Program-made: the position numbers and the translations under genes
Shown: piece after piece, positions 1 through 12,062 of the stretch
Layout: each line of letters begins with the position of its first letter
Position numbering within the stretch: the first letter of the stretch is position 1
Assembly: GCF_001039355.2 (NCBI RefSeq)
Contig: NW_019775957.1
Location: 699,861-763,310 of the forward strand
DNA length: 63,450 nt
Direction: 5' to 3'
Source: Lingula anatina
Lineage: Eukaryota > Brachiopoda > Lingulata > Lingulida > Lingulidae
The notes under the pieces: model-generated
The model's database searches: none
Seen by the model: the letters and a program-made list of their open reading frames with translations, nothing else
What the model was told of the DNA's origin: nothing

Positions 1-803
1 GGGCAAGGTAAAGACAAGGTAAAGACTGAGAAACGGGCGCGAGAAACGACTGGCTTATCTCTGACCACGAGTTGTTGAGGACCGTCCTTTATTTGCGGGG
101 GACCTTCCTTTTACTTGTTGGGGACCTCTTAATTATAACCGACCCCACATAACATGAACTATACCTTTAATAATAAAACCCCAGGAAACTATGGGCTCAC
201 ATCTTTGGATAACGCAATCTGATTACACTTTTTTATACTGTGGTCCCTGACTGTGAGAGAAAGACCCAGTCAAATCAGAGGGTCAGTGCCTGCTAAAGTC
301 AAAGACACGTGAGAAAGAATGAATAAAAGGGAAAAAAGTAGGAAAAATAACCAATGAATATAGGAGATGGTAATAATATCTTATACGTACAGCAATGAAC
401 GGGACCGGTAGGCCTATGACTTTATACCCCATCACACAAAGATTTTACAGTATACGTTTAATTCGAAATGCCCTTTTTGTGACTACTAGTATATAATTCT
501 ATTATGACAATTTGAAACGGCATGCTGAGTTTTTAAAGAGAAAGGTAGATTGATGCCGTTGACAGAAAAGCTGATACGGCACTTCAGAAATATTAATCCA
601 TTAATTTTAATACAATATGAAAGGATATCTTGTGTGTGGTAAGTGAAGGTTTGATTGATTTACCTACCGGCAGCTTCCATCAGTTTTATCATTTCAAAGA
701 GATGACGTTTTGAAAATTTGATGTTTGCTGTTGTCAGTTATAAGGACGTTTTATGCACTATTACTAGTGCAAATCGCCATCCAGTCGGCTTGGATACATT
801 GAA

Positions 804-804
<1 letters not shown>

Positions 805-836
<32 letters not shown>
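805..836. repeat. (CA)n microsatellite
   Basis: Uninterrupted CA dinucleotides over about 30 bases. Confidence 0.95.
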
Positions 837-838
<2 letters not shown>

Positions 839-939
839 CAGGAAATTTTTTGGTATTTTAGAGGGCGAACGGTGCCATTTGGTACGGTTTAGACCAGCTA
901 GTCAAAATTCTAATTACGAGAGGGGACCAGAAATCGAAG

Positions 940-990
940 GGGGGGAGTCAGGACCCCCCTGACCTCCCCACCCCTCTACATCCGCCACTG
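940..990 (-). mobile_element. Possible hAT-like transposon end
   Basis: Read on the minus strand the segment starts CAGTGGCGGATGTAGAGGGG and runs into a G-rich tract. CAGTGGCGGAT is a common terminal motif of hAT-type elements in invertebrates (established knowledge). No second terminus or target duplication was found, so this is a fragment at best. Confidence 0.3.
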
Positions 991-1697
991 CTAGAGGCAT
1001 AAACGTTCACAAACAAACGTATCTCTCCCCCTCTCTCTTTTGTGCAATTTCCTTGTATGAAATTTGCTCTGACGGTCATGTCGGCGTGCCTGAGAAATTG
1101 TGTTGCTGATACAGAAATGTCACTACTGGCAAATTCTATAGGGTTCTTGGTCCTTTTTATATTGAGACACTTTAATTCAAAAGATTGAGAACAAAATGTA
1201 GACCCAAATAACCTGCCTTTTACTTAAGAGTCACCTAAACGGGATCTGCTAGTAGTCTTTCACAAAATTATTGTATCGGAGCCTGTGGTATCAGAGAGTA
1301 GCACTCGCACGCGACACGGCCAGTTAACCGGATTAATTTTGATTGGTAAATTGGGGCTTGTGAGATGGAGCAAAAACTGTGTGATCACATGTTACAGTAA
1401 TGTTGTTGCATAGTTTGCCTTGGTGAAGCTGGTGCGGTGCAGAAAATTGGCGATTTCACGTGGAATCCGCAGAGTTAGTCTACACACCGAGTTCCAAAGC
1501 AATTCTGGAAACTCACTTCTGTCACTACAGGCATACGTTATGTGGACATGCTGAGAATATAGGGTTGAGTTTCTACAAGTCTCTACAACTTCTCGGTTTC
1601 TAGATTATCTCCGAAAGTCAAGGTGTCAGAGCAACAGGCCATAATGATTGTTATCTTGAGCAGCAATAAAATCCTGAATTATCCTTTTTTTTTACAG

Positions 1698-3327
1698 TAC
1701 ACTGGACTGGCAGAAGAGACTTGCTCCAGTATTGGTAAGTCTAGACTTACACCCTCAGGGTGCTTCTTAACATCTGATAGTCTAAAAACTGGTTTTGTTT
1801 TGGTACAAAAGTAAAGAAAGAAAGAAAAAAAGAAAGAAAGAAAGAAAGGAAAGTAAAAAAGAAAAAATCACCATTACAACTGATGCACCTAACCAGAGAA
1901 ATATAATAATCAATGATAATATCTCCTTTTAAGGTTCGTGTCCACAGGGTCACTACAACGCCAACACGGATTCTGACGAAACCTGCGACTGGTGTGCCAA
2001 TGGTGTGAGGCAAGGTGCCTGTGTCGCCTGTCAGGCTGGGCAATACCAAGACCAATATGGCTCGTCAGCGTGTCTCCCGTGCCCAAGCGGGAGCTACCAA
2101 AACGAAAGTGGGTCTGCAGAATGCCTTCCATGTCCACCTGGGCAATTCCAAAGCGAAACTGGGTCTCAGACCTGCATACCGTGCGCTGTAGGAGAGTACC
2201 AGAACCAGAACGGGTCAACGTCATGTTTGCCTTGTCCGGTCGGGCAGTTCCAGAGTTCTTCTGGGCAGGCAACTTGTTCCCTCTGCCAAGCGGGCCACTA
2301 CCAAGATACCATCGGTCAGACAACCTGTTCCTCTTGCCCTGCTGGTCAATATCAGAACTCAACCGGGCAGTCAACTTGTATCCAGTGCCCTGTGGGGCAC
2401 TACCAAAGCTCTGTAGGACAGGCGGCCTGCACAGCTTGTCCCATTGGGCAATACCAGAGTGCAACTGGAGCGGTATCTTGTGTCAGTTGTTCATCTGGGT
2501 CCACAACGGCGGCAACAGGGTCCACAAGTGCGTCTGACTGCATTGGTGAGTATGAATAAATGCATGTCAGAGACATGCAAATGTATTTAAAAAGAGTGAA
2601 AAATTAAGTAAACATGGTATCACACATAACCACAAAAGTACGTAGTCTTACAGATAAACATAAATGTTTCAAAAATTAACTTGCAATTAAAGAATTGTTT
2701 TAATACAGTTTCAGATCCTAATTGTGGGCCAGGGTATACGTTACAATACGCGGGTAAAAACTACTACTTCGGAGACCCAAAACAGGGACGGTCGCAGGAG
2801 GCTGCCCAGGCGTGCTGTCAAAACATGGGAATGATCCTTGTTGCCATAAACGACGCACAAGAATGGAACTTTGTTGACGCCAATGTAGCCTCCACCTCAT
2901 GTAAGTATTTAGGGTTTGCATTGATGGAATATTCAGCCCTTATTGCCCAAGGCCTCTACTAACTGTCAGTTTTTTAAATATGCTTTGGCTTCAGCTTTAT
3001 TTATATTCCTGTGAGTACGAGTGTGTGTGGCTTTGTGTTTATGCTTGTAAAAGCAAGTTTGGGGTTGTGTTTGCATCTTCTTTCAGTAACAAAGAATCAA
3101 ATTCAATTTCAGATAATGGATACTGGTGTGATGCGGAGTGTGTCAATAGTGTCTGTATTTGGAAGAACAGTCCCAACTCTGTATTTTACAATCCCGGGGT
3201 TGGGGGAGGCGCAATAGATGGAGCCGGGAATGAACCGTGCCTCGCTATGAAATGGGGTGGTGGCATCGATTACCAAGATCTTGCTTGTACAAGCACTAGC
3301 TACAACGCTGGGTTTGTGTGTGAATAA
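1698..3327 (+). CDS. Secreted C-type lectin with ephrin-receptor-like repeats (3' part)
   Basis: Four exons join in frame: 1698-1734, 1934-2545, 2709-2900 and 3113-3327 (stop TAA), giving 351 codons with the 5' end missing. Each junction has a proper AG acceptor and GT donor and the phases agree. Exon 2 encodes a short cysteine-rich lead and nine 17-residue units of the form C-x-x-G-x-Y/F-Q...C, the GCC2_GCC3 / ephrin-receptor-like pattern. The last two exons encode one C-type lectin-like fold: a CGPGY start, an EAAQACCQNMGMILVAINDA helix, and an EPCLAMKW...DLAC...FVCE end. The usual calcium-binding EPN/QPD and WND motifs are not clear, so sugar binding is uncertain. Likely extracellular and possibly immune or adhesive (inference). 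It converges on ORC6. Polyadenylation-like AATAAA-rich sequence lies near 3600. Confidence 0.85.
2029..2487 (+). repeat. Nine in-frame 51-bp coding repeats
   Basis: Starting at the cysteine codon at 2029, nine consecutive 51-bp units run to 2487 without any length change. Each encodes 17 residues with two cysteines and the core C-x-x-G-x-Y/F-Q. Units differ at many positions, so this is an old, selected array rather than a fresh slippage product. Confidence 0.85.
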
Positions 3328-4761
3328 TAGGCACGTTTGCCTATATTTCTACGTCAATGGCAGCAAAGAATGATCAGAATGGCCAAGATTAAACAGATGC
3401 ACTGTTACCCACCAATAGGATTAATAACGATACAGAAAACACAGAGAAACTCTGTTCGAGATTGTCCACCATACCCCCCAAGACAAGCTTCGGCAATCTA
3501 AATCATAATTTTGTTTGTAATACTATTTATTACTTTAGAGGCATACAATGCATGTCAGAAGCTGTTTATTTAGCAAAAATAATAGCAAAAAATAATCATG
3601 ATAATAAAAATAAAATAAAAATAAAATCAATGTCTCAAAGTTTTGAAACTTTTAGCTGAATTTTATTTTGATAGTAAGAGTAGTCTGGTTAGTTTTTGCT
3701 ATATAAAGGTCTAACCTGTATTGGCTGCTTTTTTTAAAGATTTATTTTTGATCGTCATAGCACTAAGGAAGAGAAATATGGGCTATAAAGAACTGTAGAA
3801 GTAGGTGAATTATTTCTAGATCTGAAATCATGACAATCACTGATAAGGTGTGAAAAAATATTTTGACCAAAACTGTCACATAAGAAAAAAGAATTTCAAG
3901 AGGGCACATAAAATAAATGTTTGAATTTTTTTTTTGCCTTTCAATATTTCTATTGGACAAGTGAAGCCAATGATTTTTTTAAACTTCCAAGAGTTTCAGG
4001 CAAATAAACTTTAGAATTGCTACAAGGTTTGTCCAAAATATATAATATGTAAAATATATAATCACAGGTCTAAATTTTAAGTGGAAATAGCTTTTCTTGT
4101 AAACATCTTTGCATTCAATTTGTTGATCTAATGTGTGCAAAATACCTCTAAAAGTATTATACTTTACAGTCATCTTTGAAATATTCTTTGAGATATTCCT
4201 AGGCAGAGTTGAATATTATCACATTTTAAACATCCACGAATCAAGCACTGTGAATACATCATTTTGTACAAATAAGTCTTCCTGCCAGTGGAGATGTTAA
4301 TCAATACTTTGCAAGTATCAATACTTCACACAATAAATAAATTTTTGCAACCTGAATAATTGGTTATTTGCCAAGTAAATATGTACATTGCTCCTAGTAT
4401 ATCACTTAACTTGTTTGTAATTCGTCAATGTTATGTATTTGTGTTGTCTCAATCACAACATATTTGTACTCTATGACAACAGCACCTCAGAAATATGGTT
4501 GTGCTACTTTGATATAACTGCTATCACTAAAATGTTAATAAAGCATGTTTACAATCCACAAAAACTTTTCAGCAATTTCTGTAAAATTTCTTTATTCAAG
4601 TTTTTAATATCAAATAATTATAAAAAAGAAGAAAACTTATTAAGTTTTTGGGGAAATCTTTCATTAACTTATTTCCCAAGCACCATCATTTATAATAATG
4701 TCCCATTCTTATGTCTACTCTTCATTTAAATCTTGTTATAATTTCCATGGAAAAAATGGCT
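3328..4761. other. Convergent intergenic region
   Basis: AT-rich sequence between the lectin stop and the ORC6 stop, which face each other. It should contain both 3' UTRs. AATAAA-type signals are seen for the + strand near 3604. The short open frames here show no domain or splice context. Confidence 0.6.
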
Positions 4762-5355
4762 TTAGCTATTTCCAAGAGCTTTGTCTGCTTCCTCCAAAAT
4801 CCTCCTCTTCCATTCTTCATAGTCACTGTCATCAGCTTCTTTAGCCTCTTCTACCTTTGTAACTTTAGCATCTGAGACAAAATCATCATCTGGAAGAAAG
4901 GCAAATCTATTAAAGCTCTGTTCTTTCTGGTGCTGGAGTAATCACAAAGGCTTATCATATTGATGCTCTTGTGGGGAGGTGGGGGTGGAGGGCAAGGATG
5001 TAAAAAAAGTTGCCTCGCTTACTAGATAAGTATAAATCAATAGATTATTTATTTATTTATATAACCACCTTAAAAAGATGAATGAAAAATTGAATAAAAT
5101 AAATTAGTTTAAATGAGATGGAATAATATGAGATACATAAAAATTACGCAGAAGACAGTTAAATAGATTGTAAAAGTAGTCCCACAAGCATGTCTTACAC
5201 CCCATTTCCATAGATTTTTAGATCGATCTGTCCTGATATCTGGGACTACTGAATTCAACTAGTCCTGATGGTTCCCGTGACCTTATGTAGGATTCAAGTT
5301 TAGAAAAACTTCCTTGTCTCACTTGGCTTGTCATTCTGTTTTTTTTTTTTTTTTT

Positions 5356-5388
<33 letters not shown>

Positions 5389-8300
5389 AAAGGAAAAGGG
5401 GGGGGTTTTAAAAAAAGGGCTCCCCCCCCCCCCGGGGAGAAGGGTCCCCCCCCCCCCNAAAAGTAAAACTGCCTTCCACTTATGGTGTTTACAAGGAAAG
5501 TGCATGGCGACGACGGCGACACCAGTGACGACAGACGCAGGTGATGGCAATATGTACAGACACATCTGTGTCTGTACATAAAAATGAATGAAAAATTGAA
5601 TAAAATAAATTAATTAAAATGAGATGAAATAAAACGAGATACACAAAAATTATGCAGCATAAACAGAATACAGTTAAAAATATTATATAAGTAGTCCCTC
5701 TAGCATGTATTCCTTAGATTGTCTGTCCTGATATCTGGGATTACTGAATTCAACGCTCAATGTGTCTACTAGTCCTGATGGTTCCCGTGACCCTATGTAG
5801 GATTCCAGGAAAGAAAAATTTTCTTGTCTCACTTGCCTTGTCATTCTGTTTTTTGGGGGGAGGGAGAAAAGGAAGAAAGGGGCAGCTTTGAAAGACAGTG
5901 CTCTCCCCCCTCCCGTGAAGAATGGACTGCCCCACCACCACTATCAAATATCTCTTATCAAGTGGTCAACCTGATGAGTATAATTGCCAATAGTTCAATA
6001 AACTATGTAGGGGTATTGCAACTGAGCACCTGCTTTCTTCCCATAAGTATAGAATGTATCATGTTAACACTGCAGAAAACATCTGAAGTGGCATTCAGAC
6101 AAGGACAAATGTAGAATGGTAGTCTAACAAACCTACATGGTCGTACTACCAAATTAAAAAGGATTTGAATGACTGATCCCCCCCCCTTCCTCCCCATTTC
6201 TTGTCGTTGTTGGACGAACTTTTATTAAAATAATAGTTTAGCAATTAAGCCTTTGGCTGTGTTTTAAAATAAACTGTGATGACAAAATCCAATTTTTGCT
6301 TAGGGTACTTAATCGATATTTGCCATCTGTAATTACAGTAAATAAATTTAACACGTTTAACATTACCTTGAAAAGACAGACCTAGTTCTTCTATAAAAGA
6401 CCGATTCCTCTTCCCCTTTGGTGCTTTTTGATCAGCTACAAAAATATATATTATGTTGGCTTAATATCACTGGCATTCATCTCAATAAATCATATCTGTG
6501 TGCAGTTATCTATTCACTTCCAGTACATATATCTGACAATGTGCATTTTTGGTCAATGAAAAAAATTAATGTTTTTAATGCTAAATAACACAGATGTATT
6601 GTTTTACTATGTACATGTATTATATATTTTTTTGTTTGTTTTTTTAATAGTGAAACAACTATACTTGGCACCAATATATCAATACATTGATGTACATACT
6701 TTAAGCACTTAAACTCTGAGTACATTAAGATACATTAAAAAGTTCACCTTGTATCATATTAGCATATTTGGACATCTCTGTCTGAAGCTGGTCAAATTCT
6801 ACTTTTTTTACTCCTGACACTTCCATAAGCTTGCTTCTGTCTAGTTTAGTTTTTAATTGCCTAGAATCAAAAACAAGCATGATACCAGTACATGCTACAT
6901 TCAAAGGGAAGTGATAACATTAATATATTTTTTTGCATTTTAAAGTAATCAAATCAAAGTGGACGTAACATTATATGTATCATGCACGGGGTAAAATAGG
7001 ATATATTATATTTCTATGAGTTGTTTACAATGTTTTTTGTTGTGAAATATAGATTTCATATGAAGAGTTGTTATCCCTTTAAGGCTTAACATGGGACACT
7101 GGTAACTTTCAGGGGGGTGGGGGCAAAAACATTTTCAGTCTTCAGAAGAGACCCTGAGTAGTGACCCTCCCACACAGAATGATTAAAACTTTTCCACACC
7201 TGCATGCTGCTGATAAAGCAGCGGCCTGGAAAACTGGTCTGGTAAAGTCCATGTCTTCTTTCTGGGCTGCAGTCAACTTCTCACTGAATTCTAAGGAATA
7301 CCTGTGGTGTAATACACATTGCTATAATTCTGTGAATTATGGACTGCATGTAGTAATCTGTTGTGACTTAAAAAGAATTTCACACCAATGATACTACAAG
7401 TAGGTAACTGGGGTAGTGCTAGCAATTTTTTTCACTTAGCCAAATCACCACATTTTTGTCAATTTGTTATCAAAATTGTTATAATTTGGCTAAAACATGT
7501 CAAATCAAGCCCTTTTTCTTTAGCCCATTTAAGTCAGTTTGGCATTTGGCTAAATTGGCGAGTGTTAGCGTTACCCCAGGGTAATAATGATAATGAGAAG
7601 ACGTAGCAAAAGAATTACAGCTATTATCTTTATTACGTGCACTGAAATAAAAAAAGAATGCGAACAGTTAATGTTTCTACTATTTTTATTAAATATTATT
7701 ATTATTATTATTATTATGACAGTAACTATCTAGGCTCTCTTAAGCATGCACATATACACTTACCTTTGAAGCACCTGTCTAGCCAGGGCAGTAGCATTAG
7801 TACAACCAAACTGCACAGCCAGACTGTGTATTGAAATGTGTGGCTGCAGATCTAACATGTGTTCTAGAGTCTTGTATCCAGTGCTATAGGCTTTCTTGTT
7901 CACTCCTGCAAACTTGGCAGCAAGTTTCTTCACAAATTTAAAAGATAAATATTTAACTGTGAAAGTTTGATTTTAATAAAGTCACTTTAAACTTGGTTAA
8001 GAAAACCTGCAGCATTTTCAATGAATGATTTGCATATTTACAGATTGAAATAGATTAAAAATGTTTCTGACAAATATGAAATATGCCAAAGCTGAAAATA
8101 TGCCATGCTAAAGAATGCTTAAACAAATGTAACAAAACTTAATCACAATGTGAATTAATTATGTCTCAATCTACCAGTAAGTGAGTTAATTTTAGCAAAA
8201 TGCTAATCATATCCGAATTCAAATGAAATATAACATATTTTTGTCTGATTCATCTTTGTCTTTGTTCAGAATTTTAATTTGGCTATAAAAATTAACTAAC

Positions 8301-11300
8301 AGTAAGCTTATACAGTAATCGTGATTCCTTACTTTATCAATGGTGGCTCCCATTGTTCTTGCTGCAAGATCTATACAGATGACGGATATACAGGAGCCAG
8401 TTAGTGCCAGGGCAGATAAGGTGCTTGATCCACCACGGATATCCAACAGACGAACATATTCTTCAGCTTTCCTGGAAATGCAAAATCAGTTTTGTGTTAT
8501 ATTTGATTCTATTTTGACTCTCCCCATTTCAATCGCTGTTTAATATTACTAAAATATGCACTCAAATATATAAGTAATGTATAATCAACAGTAAGTTTTT
8601 AAGTAAACATTAATTCAAAAGTGATATAAAGCAGTTATATTATTATCATTATTATAAATTTTGTGTGTATGAAGGGGGGGGGGGGAACACAAAGAAGAAT
8701 GCAAGGCGGTTGGATAATCAGCATGAACAAAACCAAATACTATATACCTGCACTTCTTGATACTGTAAACAGGAACTTGACTCTGCTTCTAATCACAGTA
8801 AGAACAGTTACCTATATGAGTTTATATTCACTGATTTAGTTAATCAAGTGCGTGGACGAAATTTAGTCTTAGAATACTGATGATAAATGCTACCTGTGCC
8901 AGCGGTGGTTTTTATTTGACATAATTGTGGTCATCACATAATTGTGGTCATCACATAATTGTGGTCATCACATCGATGAACGAGAATGAGGCTATGGCGG
9001 TTAGCTTGATTTTGTCTATCGTTCAGATTATTATGATAAAATATAACTAATTCAGAAGTGAATGGATGGAATGACTAGCAGAAACTGGAAAATGAACTTA
9101 GTATCTTCACATCAGCACACACAGATTTAGCCGAGCACAAGGATTCCAAGAGCTAGAGACACTTCAAATAGCGGCGTCATGGTTAGAACAAAGAACAAAG
9201 AACTGAGTTAGAGAAGGAATAAGAATAATTTGAAACTATTAAGCCGGTGAGTTACCTCGAGCAGCGTCTATAACTCATGTTAACTGAGGTTAACTTGTAC
9301 ACTTGGTATCCTAGAGGAACTCTGATACTACTCAGGCAATAGATCGATCTCATATAGATAGATATATACGATACGATAAACAATAACCATGTCGTCAACC
9401 AAATTCTACGCCGTAGCATCTGGGAGAGAGCCCGGCATCTTTCTACGGTGGCCAATGGCCCAGGCCAGCACAGTGCGATTCCCAGGAAACTGCCACAAAG
9501 CCTTTGAAACAATTGAAGAAGCGGTAAAGTTCATGAACTCCTATGATATCCCTGAGACTGACATCGAGGTACATATTAATGAAGAGTCCAATATGACCCT
9601 CAGGAAATTTCTAGATAGTAAAAAACAAGAAACTCCAGCAACACCAGAGATAGAAACTTTACAGAAAGGGGTATGTACAGATGTAGATGAAGGAGCTGCT
9701 CTCTGCCTCGTACATAAAATGGCATGTGAAGCTCAGTGCGGTACACCTGACAATGAATTCATGATCCAGTGTTGCAATTGTAGAGGGTGGATACATTTTA
9801 CCTGTTCAGCATTGCCTGCGTATATGCTCACCTCTCTTAGAAATTCCAGCAGAAAGTTCTCTTGTGAATTGTGTGTCAGTCCAGACCCAGACATTTTAAA
9901 TCATCTTAACAATAACAATAACGAAATGCCACAAATGCCACAACTCACTGGTAAATCTGTCAGCACCAACTCTCAATTACCCACAACAGCAGTAGCTACA
10001 CAAACTATCCACGACTTCTTAGAGGCTGAAACGCAAACTTCCCTAGAGGCAGCAGACCAAGGGACACGAACTGAGCCACTGAGAGAACAATCGCAAACCT
10101 TTATGGTTGAGACTCTGAAGGAATTTGAGGCTAGATGGGTTGATAAATTACAAGAGCAGTGTCTTGATCTCAAGATCAAGTTGGCACAAAGGGATTTAGA
10201 ACTAGTGAAAAATGAAAAGAAAACCCTCGAGTCTGAAGTATCATCTCTGAGAAAGGAGTTGAATAAAACCAAGAGTGAGTTGGATAACGTTAAGAAAGCT
10301 GATAAAAACAGTGTGACAGATAAGATACATAAACTCAGGGTGGATATGGAACAAGCAGCCAAGGATCAACTCAATAAATTTAAGGCAGAAAAGATGGGGT
10401 TACAGGCCAAAGTGGATAAAATCACTGCAGCCATGCAGGCAAGGGACCATACAGCTGAGCAGCTCATGTCTGTTATTAAAGACAAAGAGGATGATCTAAC
10501 TAACCTACGTTCCAAGTGCGACAACCTCCAACTTGAGCTGGAAAAATCCAGAGAGGAAATGTATGAAGCACGAAGAACAAGTGTACAGTGTGACCATGAC
10601 AACACTTTTAATGCAGCAGGTTGCACTAGCAGCACAGCTCCTGGGGAAAGGAGAAAATCAGTCTGTAGCTATAATGGTGGCAGAAGTATAAGCCCCACAC
10701 TGTTTGATACACCAGAGTCCCCAGCAGAGAGGCACCATTACCCACCCACAGAGATAGATTCTAACCTTGAATCAGAAAATGATGGACACCAATCTGCTCA
10801 TCCCATCAACGTGCCAGCCTCAGGAGCAGAAAACCACGTCAACGGTGCTTCCTCCCCACCCCGACTATCATACTCGGAGGCTCTACGTACCCCTGTCGTG
10901 ACACCACCACAACACATTCAAACAGTCACTGACATGAGAGGAGTAAGCAACAGCCACGAAAGATCAAGGAGACGTACAGTGACCCTTATTGGGAACTCCC
11001 AGATAAAAAACATTATCCCCCATCGCCTTGTGCCGGCTGCGAGGACAGAGACAGTTTTAGCATACACAGCTCCAGAGGCTGCTAACATTATGTTCAACAA
11101 CAAGAACCTAGATTCTGATTGTGTTATTCTTCATGAAATCACAAATGATGTCGGAGAGGAATCGGCTGCTCAGTGTGCAGAGAGACTATATGCAATGGGA
11201 GAGGACTTTGCAAAGACTCAACCCCAGACACAAGTTATCATATCTCTGGGAACTCCAAGGTTGGACTATGCTATGCTGAACAGAGACACAGATGTTGTAA

Positions 11301-12025
11301 ATGCCCTGCTGAAATCCAAAATACATTCGTCCAAAGTAAACAATCTTCATGTTTGTGAAAATGGAAACTTTATGCGAAGGGGAGTTATACAAAGACACCT
11401 GTTCAACAGAGATGGTGTCCATTTATCGCGCCAAGGCACTAGTCTGCTGGCAGCTAACTTACGTGACACAATTGAGAAAGTGTTGAATATTGACAGTCGT
11501 AGAAAGAGTGCAAGAAGAGGATTATGATGTAATTGAAAAAGGGTTTAACATTGACTTTACTAGTAATTGAAAAAAGGTTCTAAAGGGACTTGCTTTAAAT
11601 GTATTTATTAGCAGCACAAGGGTGCTACTAGCCCAATGAACTGTAATTGAGTATATAGTACATGAAATTGCTACGATTCAATGGACATGCCAGATCTCAG
11701 TGCCAAGTAGCAAGATAAGGAAGTATTGTGTCATTATCGATATGCAGATATTTTTGTTTGTAGGATTAATTATTTTTGTATATCTATCAATTTATCTAAG
11801 CTATTTATCATAATAAAGCAGATATTTTTGGGTGTAGGATTAAATATTTTTATATATCTATCTATTTATTTAAGCTATTTATCATTATAAAATGGTAAAC
11901 AGTGGCACTATATGTTTAAGTTAGTCTTCACATTATAATGGTTAGAAGTGGATTATCTTACAGTGTATCAATATAACATGCCTCATCAAGATATTTTTAG
12001 TATAGTGCAGATATACTTAAGATTT

Positions 12026-12062
<37 letters not shown>

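Larger units (their letters stand above)
1..1697. other. Non-coding, 5' flank or intron of the lectin gene
   Basis: No convincing exon is visible. The stretch holds a CA microsatellite (805-836), a G/C-rich palindromic patch that looks like a transposon end (940-990), and otherwise AT-rich unique sequence. The lectin exon at 1698 opens in the middle of a codon series behind a splice acceptor, so its upstream exons (start codon and signal peptide) must lie here unrecognised or left of the window. Confidence 0.5.

Noticed and set aside
1057-1189. Short frame starting MKFALTVMSACL, a possible lectin signal peptide
   Set aside because: No usable donor was found that would join it in phase to the exon at 1698, and the hydrophobic stretch is weak.
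2992-3112. Upstream extension of the last lectin exon
   Set aside because: The frame before 3113 is intronic: the TTTCAG acceptor and phase from the previous exon place the exon start at 3113.
5218-5579. Open minus-strand frames rich in Gly, Pro and Lys
   Set aside because: They run through the homopolymer smear and an N; the composition is an artefact of the bad sequence.
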